A stretch of 45,253 nt of DNA. Origin: Wenzhouxiangella sp. XN24 (GTDB lineage: Bacteria > Pseudomonadota > Gammaproteobacteria > Steroidobacterales > XN24). A model generated the notes under the pieces. That model was not told the origin of the DNA. It did not search any database and worked only from the letters and a program-made list of their open reading frames with translations. The stretch lies in contig NZ_JAAMFG010000032.1 of NCBI RefSeq assembly GCF_011064545.1, positions 1 through 45,253 on the forward strand. The letters run 5' to 3'. Shown here piece after piece: positions 1-7,302 of this stretch. Position numbers and translations under genes: made by a program. The stretch's first letter is position 1, and each line of letters opens with the position of its first letter.

Positions 1-1418
1 ATCTCCTTGGCGGCGGTGTTGATCGCATCTGCCGAGCCCTTGATGCCGGAGATCAGGCTGTTGAGCTTGTCGATGGAGTCATCGACGGCTTCCTGCAGGA
101 CCTTGAAGTCGCCCTGGTAGTTGCCCTGGATCTTCTGCGTGAGGTCGCCCTCACTGAGCGCCACCATGACGCGCTTGACCTCGTTGACCGGCACGACGAC
201 CGCATCGAGGGTAGCGTTGACGCCTTCGACGATCTTGCGGAAGTCGCCTTCATGGCGCTTGGCATCGGCACGCGTCGCGAGCTTGCCGGCCAGGGCGGCC
301 TCGGAGAGCATGTTGGCATCGACGATCAGCGCCTTGAGGTTCTCGCGGACCTTCTCGATGGTGTCGTTGATGAAGCGCTTCTTGCCGGGGAACTTCTCCA
401 GCTCGGCTTCAAAGTTGCCGCGGCCGAACTCGGCGACGCAGGCCATGGCCTTCTTCTTCACGGCGATGTGGCCGTTGACCATGCCGTTCACGCCTTCGGC
501 CATGGTGCGGTAGTCGCCCTCGAAGTCCTCGGCCGCGATCATCACGTCGATGTCGCCCTTGTCGTGCTCGGACGACATGTGGGACATCTGGCCGATGAAG
601 CCCTGCACACTGTGCTGTACCGAGTTCACCGCGGTGACGAGCTTGCCGACCTCGTCCTCGCTGTTGGCCGCGTGGACCTCGAAGTCGAAGTCACCTGCGG
701 CCATCTTGTTGGCCGCCGCCACGACTTCGTTCACGGGACGGGCAAAGGACCGGGCGATCACGACCCAGCCGAGGAAGCCGGCCAGCAGCACGCCGATCGT
801 GATGGCGATGATGGTGAACCAGCGTTGCGCCTGGTATTCCTCCAGCGCATGCTCGTACTGATCGCCCGCGTATACCGCTTTTTGCTCGACCATGGCGTCG
901 ATCCTGGGAACGACCTCGCCGCGGAATGCCGGCAGCGTGCGTGCAATGAGGGCCCGGGAGGCGCGATCGTAGTCACCGTTCTCCATCATGGTGACCAGGG
1001 GCGCCATGTGCTCGTTGACGAATGCCTGGCGTGCGGCGTCGAGTTCCGCGGCGGCCTGGCGACCCGCGTCAGTTGCGACCATCTCCCGCACGTAGGTGTC
1101 GAAGATCTGGTTGATCTCGGCCGTTCGCGCTTCCATTCTGCCGACGTGGCGGTCGACGCCGTGGCCGTCTGCAAAGGTCTGCGCGAGTCTCGGATCATGC
1201 TGCATGCCGTCGAATATCTCGATGATGTTCTGGTTCAGCAAGACTTCGATCTCTCCGAGGCTCGCGGAGCCCTTGAGATTCAATTGATACATGTCTTCCA
1301 TGTCGACCGTGAGCTTCTGCATGCCGTTGATGCCGGCCATGCCGACCCCGATAAGCGTCAGCGAGAGAATGCCCATCAAGCCGTAGAGGCGGGCGCTTAT
1401 GGTCAGCTTCCTAAACAT
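1..1418 (-). CDS. Methyl-accepting chemotaxis protein with tandem HAMP units (C-terminus beyond left edge)
   Basis: This is the N-terminal 472 codons of a transmembrane chemoreceptor that runs off the window. It opens with a short basic stretch and a first membrane helix (about residues 10-30). A helical periplasmic segment to about residue 197 looks like a four-helix-bundle ligand domain. A second membrane helix follows at about 200-220, then a HAMP unit. After that the protein continues through further HAMP-like helical repeats (segments such as VALSEGDLTQKIQG near the end) instead of going straight to the signalling hairpin. The kinase-contact tip would lie outside the window, so it is not seen. 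The start has a good ribosome site (AGAGGA, about 7 bases upstream). It is the last gene of the STAS-cheY-cheA-cheW operon and presumably feeds that CheA. Confidence 0.88.
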   Translation of the reverse strand, partial: MFRKLTISARLYGLMGILSLTLIGVGMAGINGMQKLTVDMEDMYQLNLKGSASLGEIEVLLNQNIIEIFDGMQHDPRLAQTFADGHGVDRHVGRMEARTAEINQIFDTYVREMVATDAGRQAAAELDAARQAFVNEHMAPLVTMMENGDYDRASRALIARTLPAFRGEVVPRIDAMVEQKAVYAGDQYEHALEEYQAQRWFTIIAITIGVLLAGFLGWVVIARSFARPVNEVVAAANKMAAGDFDFEVHAANSEDEVGKLVTAVNSVQHSVQGFIGQMSHMSSEHDKGDIDVMIAAEDFEGDYRTMAEGVNGMVNGHIAVKKKAMACVAEFGRGNFEAELEKFPGKKRFINDTIEKVRENLKALIVDANMLSEAALAGKLATRADAKRHEGDFRKIVEGVNATLDAVVVPVNEVKRVMVALSEGDLTQKIQGNYQGDFKVLQEAVDDSIDKLNSLISGIKGSADAINTAAKE

Positions 1419-1460
1419 CGGATAATCCTCTTTATTACTTTTTATTCCCTGAGCGATTGT

Positions 1461-1952
1461 TCAGGCGGCTGCCTGGTCGACGAGGCCCATGTCCTCGGCG
1501 GTCATGAGTTTTTCGATATCGATGACGATGATCATGCGTTCATCGACGGTGGCGAGGCCGTCGATGTAGGCCGTGTCGAGCACGCTGCCGAAGTCGGGCG
1601 CCGGGCGGACCTGGTCGGCCTTGAGCGAGGTCACGTCGGAGACGGCATCGACGACCATGCCGATGACGCGACTGCCGATGTTGAGGATGATCACGACGGT
1701 GAACTCGTTGTAGGTGGCTTCACCGAGGTTGAAACGGATGCGCATGTCGATGATCGGGACGATGACCCCGCGCATGTTGATGACGCCCTTGAGGAAGGCT
1801 GGCGAGTTGGCGATCTTCGTCACAGCGTCGTAGCCGCGGATCTCCTGCACGTTCAGGATATTGAGGCCGTACTCTTCCTGGCCGAGCCGGAACGTGAGGT
1901 ACTCGCGGGCATCATCGGTGGCAGCAATATTCGGGTTCAGATCCTGGCTCAT
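1461..1952 (-). CDS. cheW: CheW chemotaxis coupling protein
   Basis: This 163-residue protein is a single CheW domain linking chemoreceptors to the CheA kinase on the inner membrane. Typical CheW sequence is visible: EYLTFRLGQEEYGLNILNVQ near the N-terminus, then GVINMRGVIVPIIDMR and FTVVIILNIGSRVIGMVVDAV. An upstream in-frame ATG at 1979 would add nine residues. I prefer the ATG at 1952 because a strong AAGGAAG sequence lies six bases before it. The gene follows cheA after a short gap and is followed by the receptor gene 42 bases later, so it most likely serves the CheA and receptor of this operon. The family assignment is secure; the pairing is inferred from position. Confidence 0.95.
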   Translation of the reverse strand: MSQDLNPNIAATDDAREYLTFRLGQEEYGLNILNVQEIRGYDAVTKIANSPAFLKGVINMRGVIVPIIDMRIRFNLGEATYNEFTVVIILNIGSRVIGMVVDAVSDVTSLKADQVRPAPDFGSVLDTAYIDGLATVDERMIIVIDIEKLMTAEDMGLVDQAAA

Positions 1953-1958
1953 CGTGGT

Positions 1959-1965
1959 CTTCCTT
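1959..1965 (-). promoter_or_regulatory. Ribosome binding site deciding the cheW start
   Basis: AAGGAAG on the minus strand lies six bases upstream of the ATG at 1952. The alternative ATG at 1979 has no comparable site, so the shorter CheW is preferred. Confidence 0.7.
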
Positions 1966-1986
1966 GCGTTCGGGTCCATCGGGTTT

Positions 1987-3990
1987 CTAGTGCATCCGCC
2001 GCAGGCGCAACAGCATGTCGACGTCGAGGATCAGGGCGACCTTGCCGTCTCCCATGATCGTCGCGCCGGACACGCCGGGCACCTTGCGGTAATTCGTTTC
2101 CAGGCTCTTGATGACGACCTGGTGCTGGGCGACCAGCTCGTCCACGAGCAATGCCGCGCGACCGTCGCTGGTGGCCACGACGATGACGATGCCGTCCTCG
2201 GCGCGTTGGGCCCTGGCATCGATGTTGAACGCCTCGTGCAGGGCCATCAGCGGCAGGTAGTCGCCGCGCAGGTGTACGACGCGGCCTTTGCCGGCAATGC
2301 TCGAAAGCTGCTCCGGTTTCGGCTGGATGCTTTCGAGGATCGCAGTCATCGGCAGGATGTAGGTCTCGTCGCCGACCCGCACGGACATGCCGTCCAGGAT
2401 GGCGAGCGTCAGGGGCAGGCGCAGGATGATGCGCGTCCCCTTGCCGTAGGTGGATTCGATTTCCACCCGGCCGTTCACCGCCTCGATGTTCCGGCGCACC
2501 ACGTCCATGCCGACCCCGCGGCCGGAGATGTCGGTGACCTTGTCAGCGGTCGAGAAGCCGGCGGCGAAAATCAGCGCCCACACTTCGCGGTCGCTCATAT
2601 TCTCGCTGACCGCCATGCCCTGGCTTTCGGCCTTGGCCAGCAGCCTGGCGCGGTCCAGCCCGGCGCCATCGTCGGCGACCTCCACCACGATGTTGCCGCC
2701 CTGGTGGTAGGCCTTGAGCGAAATCTGCCCGGCGGCCGGCTTGCCTGCCGCCTTGCGCTGTTCCGTGGACTCCACGCCGTGATCGATGGCGTTGCGCACC
2801 AGGTGCGTCAGCGGGTCGGCGAGCTTCTCGATCAGGCCCTTGTCGAGCTCGGTCTCCTCGCCTTCCATGCGCAGTTCCACGCTCTTGCCGAGCGCCCCCG
2901 CCATGTCGCGCACCACGCGCGGGAAGCGGCTGAAGATGAAACTGATGGGCAGCATGCGGATGCCCATCACGCCTTCCTGCAGCTCGCGCGTCTGGCGTTC
3001 GAGTTGCCCCAAGCCTTCGCGCAACTGCTCGAGACGCAGCAGGTCGAACTCCCCCGGATCGTTGCCCATTTGGGTGAGCATCGACTGGGTGATGACGAGT
3101 TCGCCGACGAGGTTCACGAGCGAATCGACTTTCTCGACGGCGACGCGAATCGACCCGGCATCGGGGCGCTTGCCGCTCTCGCCGGCTGCGCCGTTCTTCG
3201 CGGCCGGCGGCTTGCCGTCGCCGTTGGCGCTGCCGCCCGCGGCCCCGCCCGGAGGCGGCGCGGATTCCTGTTTCGTCGCCTCGCCCGCGGTGGGCGAGAG
3301 CGGCGTCACGCTGAGCTCGCACTCGTCTTCCACCCACTCGAACACCGCCCGCACCTCTGCCTCGGTGACGGGGGCGGATAATTCGATATCCCAGTTCAGG
3401 TAACAGGCTTCGGGATCCAGTTCGCCCAGGGGCGGCAGGGCCGCGGCGTCCGCGACCACTTTCACCGGCCCGAGGCGCTCGAGCTCCGTCAGCAGCCGCA
3501 GCGGGTCGTTGCCGGTCTTCATTAACTCCGGGTTCGGCTTGAAGCCGACACGCCAGCCGGCGTTGGCGGCCGGCGCTGTCGCCGTCTCGCCGGCCGCAGC
3601 ATCGGGCGTCTTGCCGAGCATGTTCTCGATCGCGGCCCGCGTGGTGACCACTTTCTCGGTATCGAGATCGCCGCCCTCGCTGGAGGCGCGCAGCAGTTCG
3701 CGGATGCAGTCCACGGCGGCCAGCAGGGTGTCGCCGGTCTCGGTGTTCATGCGTCGCTCGCCCTGGCGGATCTGGTCGAGCAGGGTTTCGGCGCCGTGGG
3801 TGAAGTCGCTCACCTCCCGGAAACCGAAGGTGCCGGCGCCACCCTTGATCGAGTGCGCGGCACGGAAAATCACGTTGACGGCCTCGGGGTCGTCTTCGCG
3901 GAAATCGATGAGGCCGGCTTCCATGATGTCGAGGCCCTCGAAGCTCTCCTCGAGGAACACGCCGACGAATTGCGAGACGTCGAGGCTCAT
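1987..3990 (-). CDS. cheA: CheA histidine kinase (first copy)
   Basis: This 667-residue chemotaxis kinase would phosphorylate the neighbouring CheY-like protein. A single HPt domain at the N-terminus carries the phosphorylatable histidine in AAHSIKGGAGTFGF (His46). A globular segment at about 146-230 (GNDPLRLLTELERLG, CYLNWDIEL) occupies the place of a regulator-binding P2 domain. A flexible Gly/Pro/Ala linker leads to the dimerisation domain (about 282-350), the ATPase domain with N-box HLVRNAIDHGVE (397-408) and G-box ISGRGVGMDVV, and a C-terminal CheW-like domain. All expected catalytic motifs are intact. The start codon lies four bases after the CheY-like gene stop. This is a different gene from the partial cheA at the right edge of the window. 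Confidence 0.96.
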   Translation of the reverse strand: MSLDVSQFVGVFLEESFEGLDIMEAGLIDFREDDPEAVNVIFRAAHSIKGGAGTFGFREVSDFTHGAETLLDQIRQGERRMNTETGDTLLAAVDCIRELLRASSEGGDLDTEKVVTTRAAIENMLGKTPDAAAGETATAPAANAGWRVGFKPNPELMKTGNDPLRLLTELERLGPVKVVADAAALPPLGELDPEACYLNWDIELSAPVTEAEVRAVFEWVEDECELSVTPLSPTAGEATKQESAPPPGGAAGGSANGDGKPPAAKNGAAGESGKRPDAGSIRVAVEKVDSLVNLVGELVITQSMLTQMGNDPGEFDLLRLEQLREGLGQLERQTRELQEGVMGIRMLPISFIFSRFPRVVRDMAGALGKSVELRMEGEETELDKGLIEKLADPLTHLVRNAIDHGVESTEQRKAAGKPAAGQISLKAYHQGGNIVVEVADDGAGLDRARLLAKAESQGMAVSENMSDREVWALIFAAGFSTADKVTDISGRGVGMDVVRRNIEAVNGRVEIESTYGKGTRIILRLPLTLAILDGMSVRVGDETYILPMTAILESIQPKPEQLSSIAGKGRVVHLRGDYLPLMALHEAFNIDARAQRAEDGIVIVVATSDGRAALLVDELVAQHQVVIKSLETNYRKVPGVSGATIMGDGKVALILDVDMLLRLRRMH

Positions 3991-3994
3991 GGCA

Positions 3995-4357
3995 TCAACC
4001 CAGTACCCTTTGCACGGTGGCGAGCAGCTGTTCCGGGTTGAACGGCTTGACGATCCAGCCGGTCGCGCCCGCCGTCTTGCCTTCCATCTTCTTTTCGGGC
4101 GAGGCCTCGGTGGTCAGCAACAGGATCGGGGTGAAGCGGAAGTCGGGCAGCGCACGCAACGACTTGACGAGCGTGATGCCGTCCATGACCGGCATGTTCA
4201 CGTCCGAGATGACCAGGTCCATGGCGGTCGTCTTGGCGAGATCCAGTGCCGCCTGGCCGTCACCGGCCTCGTGCACTTCGTGGCCGGCGTGTTGCAGCGT
4301 GAACGCGAGCATCTGTCGCATCGAGGTGGAATCGTCTACGGCGAGAATCGTTGCCAT
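3995..4357 (-). CDS. CheY-like single-domain response regulator
   Basis: This 120-residue stand-alone receiver domain has the complete phosphorylation set: acidic pair Asp8/Asp9, phosphoacceptor Asp52 (DLVISDVNMPVMDG), Thr82 and Lys104 (VKPF). It lies between the STAS gene and cheA, and its ATG overlaps the STAS stop codon (ATGA), which suggests coupled translation. By position it is the phosphate acceptor of the adjacent CheA. It differs from the flagellar cheY at 43668, which is closer to the classical motor-binding CheY: this protein has a tryptophan (TGWIVKPF) where that one has the conserved tyrosine (NGYIIKPF) before the lysine. Whether it binds the motor switch, acts as a phosphate sink or controls the STAS protein cannot be read from sequence. 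Confidence 0.93.
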   Translation of the reverse strand: MATILAVDDSTSMRQMLAFTLQHAGHEVHEAGDGQAALDLAKTTAMDLVISDVNMPVMDGITLVKSLRALPDFRFTPILLLTTEASPEKKMEGKTAGATGWIVKPFNPEQLLATVQRVLG

Positions 4358-4665
4358 CAGTTTTTACCCTGCGACCGCGCACGGCCGCCTTGCTTGTCCG
4401 AATGGGAGAAAAAATCGTCGAGACCCAGGCGTTCGAGCCCTTCGGCCAGCGGGGCGCTCGGCGCCGCGAGGCGCAATTCGCGCCCCCGCCGTGTGGCCTC
4501 CTGTGCCGCGGCGGCCAGCAATTGGAGGCCCGCGGTGTCCAGCCGTGCCACGGCGCCGCCTTGCAAACGCAGGGGCCCGCTCCCTTCGAGCGCCACCGAC
4601 AACCGGTCGCGCAACGCCGTTGCCGACTGGATGCGGAGGTCTGCCGGGAGCTTGAGGGACTTCAT
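4357..4665 (-). CDS. STAS-domain protein, first gene of the chemosensory operon
   Basis: This 102-residue small soluble protein resembles anti-sigma-factor antagonists and MlaB-type STAS proteins. The fold signature is ARLDTAGLQLLAAAAQEATR, preceded by a short beta-rich start (LKLPADLRIQSA). The position that is a phosphorylated serine in SpoIIAA-type antagonists appears to be Ala45 (motif Asp43-Thr44-Ala45-Gly46), so switching by the classical serine phosphorylation looks unlikely. An in-frame ATG at 4707 is rejected as the start because it falls inside the sigma-28 promoter upstream. With the start at 4665 the leader is about 25 bases. The role in chemotaxis is unknown. The gene leads the CheY-CheA-CheW-receptor operon and overlaps the CheY-like gene. 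Confidence 0.82.
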   Translation of the reverse strand: MKSLKLPADLRIQSATALRDRLSVALEGSGPLRLQGGAVARLDTAGLQLLAAAAQEATRRGRELRLAAPSAPLAEGLERLGLDDFFSHSDKQGGRARSQGKN

Positions 4666-4697
4666 GCCGGGGAATCCAATGTACGGGTTCCTTAGAC

Positions 4698-4724
4698 CTA
4701 TCGGCATGGCGCGCCATCTCTTTA
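4698..4724 (-). promoter_or_regulatory. Sigma-28 promoter for the STAS-cheY-cheA-cheW-receptor operon
   Basis: On the minus strand TAAAGAGA, an 11-base spacer and GCCGATAG match the FliA consensus (TAAAGTTT-N11-GCCGATAA) very closely. The predicted start of transcription is near 4690, about 25 bases before the STAS start codon. Confidence 0.82.
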
Positions 4725-4738
4725 GGGTTGGCGTGTAT

Positions 4739-5545
4739 CTACCCGGGCAGGCGGTGGCGCAGCTGCTCGCGCTGCAGCCGGGTGAGCAGTTTTTGCAGCC
4801 GCTCCGTCCGCTGGTCGGTGTCCTTGACGAAGCGGGCGCCGACTTTCAGTTCGCCGGTCAGCGGCGCAGGATGCAGGTGAACCAGTTCGAGACTGCATTC
4901 CACTTGCTGCTCGCCGAGGAAGTTCAGCAGGCAGCCGCTAATCACCGCGCCCGACTCCAGGCCCGGGTTGCGCGGAAACATCACGTTCAGCCCGCCGGCG
5001 GACAAGTCCAGCAACCGGCCGCGCAGGCCGCCACCGCCAGGGCCGAGGATCACCGTGGAATAGTCGTTCAGGTGTCCGGTGAGGACGCGGAAATGCCGGC
5101 GGCGCTGGTGATAGCGAACGGAGCCGGGCATGCGGGCCAGGTAGGCCGGGAGACGGTCGCCGGCCTGGACCTCGATGACCTGGGTGGCGAAATCGAGTTG
5201 CACGCCGCGCAGCTTGCCGTGCACGTGCATCACCGTGCCGGGCCCGATCCGGGCATGGCCATCCTCGGGGCTGAGTCCGTCCAGCAGCAGGCGCCCCCCG
5301 CTCGAGTTCACCTGCAACAGTGCGCTGGTATAGAGCCCGCGCACGCCGGGCAGCGCGACGTTGAGCAGCAGGGGCGGGAAAGTGATCGCACTCAGCAATC
5401 CGGCGATCCTTGCCGGGTCGCGCACCGTCTCCGCGGACTCGGCTTGCACGGCACTCGTGCGGCCGGCCTCGTTATCGGCGGGCTCGTCGCGGACGGCAGA
5501 AAATTCGCCTTGTTCCAAAGGAACCCTGTCCTCGAGAGAGGCCAT
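4739..5545 (-). CDS. flgZ: PilZ-domain flagellar brake protein, YcgR/FlgZ type
   Basis: This cytoplasmic c-di-GMP receptor has a YcgR-type N-terminal domain (about residues 50-140) followed by a PilZ domain. Both c-di-GMP binding motifs are present: the RxxxR element in QRRRHFRV (Arg149-Arg153) and DLSAGGLNV (Asp180, Ser182, Gly185, the D/NxSxxG element). The gene follows flgM and flgN, as flgZ does in pseudomonads, where the protein slows the motor through the stator when c-di-GMP is high. An ATG at 5614 would overlap flgN by 50 bases. The ATG at 5545 avoids this, but neither start has a good ribosome site, so the N-terminus is uncertain. Co-transcription with flgMN would place the brake in the late, sigma-28 class. 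Confidence 0.88.
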   Translation of the reverse strand: MASLEDRVPLEQGEFSAVRDEPADNEAGRTSAVQAESAETVRDPARIAGLLSAITFPPLLLNVALPGVRGLYTSALLQVNSSGGRLLLDGLSPEDGHARIGPGTVMHVHGKLRGVQLDFATQVIEVQAGDRLPAYLARMPGSVRYHQRRRHFRVLTGHLNDYSTVILGPGGGGLRGRLLDLSAGGLNVMFPRNPGLESGAVISGCLLNFLGEQQVECSLELVHLHPAPLTGELKVGARFVKDTDQRTERLQKLLTRLQREQLRHRLPG

Positions 5546-5564
5546 GGACGGGCGCCGGGACCGA

Positions 5565-5993
5565 TCAGGCCTGCGCGAGGGACCTGGACCCTCCCGCGGC
5601 GCGGGTGTCGCCATGGCTGTCGTACAACGGGACCGCGACGTGATCGCCCCGCAACAGGGCGAGCGCCTTCTCGGTCGCGCCGCGGCTGGCGGCCACGACG
5701 CCGCCGTTGATCTGGTTCAGTTGGCGGCAACGCGCGAATGTCGCCTCGAGGCGTTCCCGCAATGCAGGCGCAGCGCCAGGCAATTCCACGAGCGACGCCG
5801 CGATCTGCTGCAACTCGAGCAACAGGGCCCGCTTGCGTTCGGCGACGGCCAAGAGGACCTCGGGATCGCGATCGAGCAGCGCCTGCTGTTCATCCAGCAG
5901 GGTGGACTCGAGGGCATCGAACACGTCGGCGCAGCGTCGCAGCGAAGGTGAGCCCTGCTGGCGCTCGCCGCCGATCTCCGTACCGTCGCTCAT
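5565..5993 (-). CDS. flgN: FlgN export chaperone
   Basis: This 142-residue, mostly helical cytoplasmic chaperone keeps the hook-filament junction proteins FlgK and FlgL export-ready. The C-terminal half shows the FlgN signature: CRQLNQINGGVVAASRGATE, then ALALLRG and LYDSHGDTR, ending in a short tail with SRSLAQA. The N-terminal part is a long predicted helix rich in Leu, Glu and Ala. It lies 19 bases after flgM and just before flgZ, the usual order. FlgK and FlgL, its expected clients, are encoded at 15647-18551. The start ATG lies after GAGAATGAC, which holds a modest GAGA ribosome site. Confidence 0.9.
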   Translation of the reverse strand: MSDGTEIGGERQQGSPSLRRCADVFDALESTLLDEQQALLDRDPEVLLAVAERKRALLLELQQIAASLVELPGAAPALRERLEATFARCRQLNQINGGVVAASRGATEKALALLRGDHVAVPLYDSHGDTRAAGGSRSLAQA

Positions 5994-6012
5994 GTCATTC
6001 TCCGTTATGTGG

Positions 6013-6318
6013 TCAGCCTGCCTTCTCGAAGCGGATCAGTGCATCGGCGATCGCGACCGGGTCCGGCTGGTACTGGCCGGAATCGATGGCGGAGCGCAGC
6101 TGCGCGACCCTCGCTTCGTCAACTTCCGAGCCCTTGGCGGCCTCGGCGGACAGGTTGGCGAATTTTTGCGCAGTTTCCGTCAGTGTGACTTTTTCGCCCG
6201 TGCCTTCCCGGCCGGCGGCCTCCGGCTGGCTCGCCGGTTTTCCGGCGCCTCCGCCATTGAGCACCCCGCCGCTCCGGCGCGGTTCCATCGGGTTTAAACC
6301 CTTGATGTCATTAGTCAT
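6013..6318 (-). CDS. flgM: FlgM anti-sigma-28 factor
   Basis: This 101-residue protein binds FliA and blocks late flagellar transcription until it is exported through the finished hook-basal body. The N-terminal half is Gly/Pro-rich and probably disordered, as in other FlgM proteins (NPMEPRRSGG). The C-terminal half holds the sigma-binding helices (VDEARVAQLRSAIDSGQYQP, then ADALIRFE). Length and domain order are normal. A near-consensus sigma-28 promoter directly upstream means FlgM is made under the factor it inhibits, giving negative feedback. Its partner FliA is encoded at 42889. Confidence 0.94.
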   Translation of the reverse strand: MTNDIKGLNPMEPRRSGGVLNGGGAGKPASQPEAAGREGTGEKVTLTETAQKFANLSAEAAKGSEVDEARVAQLRSAIDSGQYQPDPVAIADALIRFEKAG

Positions 6319-6360
6319 CGGTACGGCCTCGAACTCGCATAAAATGCCTCCACGAGCATG

Positions 6361-6387
6361 GTATCGGCATTTTCCGAGATAACTTTA
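6361..6387 (-). promoter_or_regulatory. Sigma-28 promoter for flgM-flgN-flgZ
   Basis: Minus strand TAAAGTTA, 11-base spacer, GCCGATAC: an almost perfect FliA promoter. It lies in the short gap between flgA and flgM, with transcription predicted to start near 6354 and flgM beginning at 6318. Confidence 0.88.
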
Positions 6388-6400
6388 GCCGTCATGTCGA

Positions 6401-7144
6401 TCACCGGACGCGGCCCAGGCCCGCCAGTCCCATGATCACGAGTCCTTCTCCGCCCACGGTGCCCTCCACGACCCGCCGGGTGGCCAGGTTGCGCACCCGC
6501 ACCCGCTCGCCGAGCGCGCCGCTGGCCAGGGCCTCGCCCTCGACCTGCACGGCGATGGTGCCGCCGGCAGCCTGCAGGACCACGCGCTCGCCGCGCTGCA
6601 CCAGTTCCGGCGCCGCCGCGATGCCGGGCAGCATCACCATGCCCGCCGACGCCGTGCGACGCAATTGCATGCCCACCAGTTCTTCGATGTCGGTCAGGTA
6701 GCCGCCGGGCAGCGTCGCCAGGTCGCGGTTCTCCAGCACCAGGTCGGCCTTGTCCAGTGTCGCGCCGCGATTTCGCGACACCGCCATGACCACCACCGGG
6801 CGGTTGACGCTCACGCGCGCGGGCACGAACAGCGACCAGGCCGGGGTGGTGCAGCGCACCCCCACCGCCACCGGCCCGAGCGGCCGCGCGCCGGGCGGCA
6901 GGTCCGTCTCGAGCGGAAGGGAACAGGCCGGCAGGCGCAGCCGGGCGTCCAGCCGGCCGACACTGACGCCGACGGTAACGGCGTCGTCGCCGCGCCAGTG
7001 GGCATCGGCTTCGGCATGCAGTCGTTGCGAGGCGGCCGCCGCGATCGAGTCCAGCGACTGGATCGCCGTCGCCGCGACGGCGCTCGCGGGCAGCACGGCC
7101 GCCATGGCGAGCACATATATAAGGAGGCTTCGGCAAATGTTCAT
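6401..7144 (-). CDS. flgA: FlgA, periplasmic P-ring assembly chaperone
   Basis: This exported protein of about 247 residues helps FlgI assemble into the P ring in the periplasm. The N-terminus is a signal peptide (MNICRSLLIYVLAMAAVLPA, cleavage probably after ASAVAA). The mature protein carries the SAF/FlgA C-terminal fold, with GATLDKADLVLENRDLATLP, then QRGERVVLQAAGGTIAVQ and VEGTVGGEGLVIM. Two adjacent ATG codons lie at 7147 and 7144. The second has better spacing from an AGG sequence and is used here; an ATG further upstream at 7210 would spoil the signal peptide. It is divergent from cheV and has a sigma-54-like promoter, fitting the middle class that includes its client flgI. Confidence 0.93.
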   Translation of the reverse strand: MNICRSLLIYVLAMAAVLPASAVAATAIQSLDSIAAAASQRLHAEADAHWRGDDAVTVGVSVGRLDARLRLPACSLPLETDLPPGARPLGPVAVGVRCTTPAWSLFVPARVSVNRPVVVMAVSRNRGATLDKADLVLENRDLATLPGGYLTDIEELVGMQLRRTASAGMVMLPGIAAAPELVQRGERVVLQAAGGTIAVQVEGEALASGALGERVRVRNLATRRVVEGTVGGEGLVIMGLAGLGRVR

Positions 7145-7193
7145 CATGGCCTGCGTCGGTTTTCTGTCGCAACAAGACGTTGACCAGTGATCA

Positions 7194-7209
7194 TGCAAGG
7201 TCCATACCA
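7194..7209 (-). promoter_or_regulatory. Sigma-54-like promoter for flgA
   Basis: Minus strand TGGTATGGACCTTGCA has the -24 GG and -12 GC exactly ten bases apart and a consensus TTGCA block. The -24 block departs from TGGCAC at two bases. It lies about 50 bases upstream of the flgA start. Confidence 0.6.
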
Positions 7210-7246
7210 AGCGATTCCCGGCGCCATCCGTCGGCCCGGGCGAACC

Positions 7247-7273
7247 TCAAGAAATCGCCGGCCGCGCCGACAC
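7247..7273 (+). promoter_or_regulatory. Possible sigma-28 promoter for cheV
   Basis: TCAAGAAA, an 11-base spacer and GCCGACAC resemble a FliA promoter, with the -35 like that of the fliC promoter in this window. It lies 30 bases upstream of cheV. The -10 block departs from GCCGATAA at two positions. Confidence 0.5.
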
Positions 7274-7302
7274 AATGAAGGCCCATCCATCTGTGAGGTC
7301 CC

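Noticed and set aside
252-3381. Two long plus-strand open frames (252-2057 and 1861-3381)
   Set aside because: They mirror the receptor, cheW and cheA genes on the minus strand and have shadow-type composition without motifs.
5546-5614. Longer N-terminus for flgZ from the ATG at 5614
   Set aside because: It would overlap flgN by 50 bases and has no ribosome site, though the true start remains uncertain.
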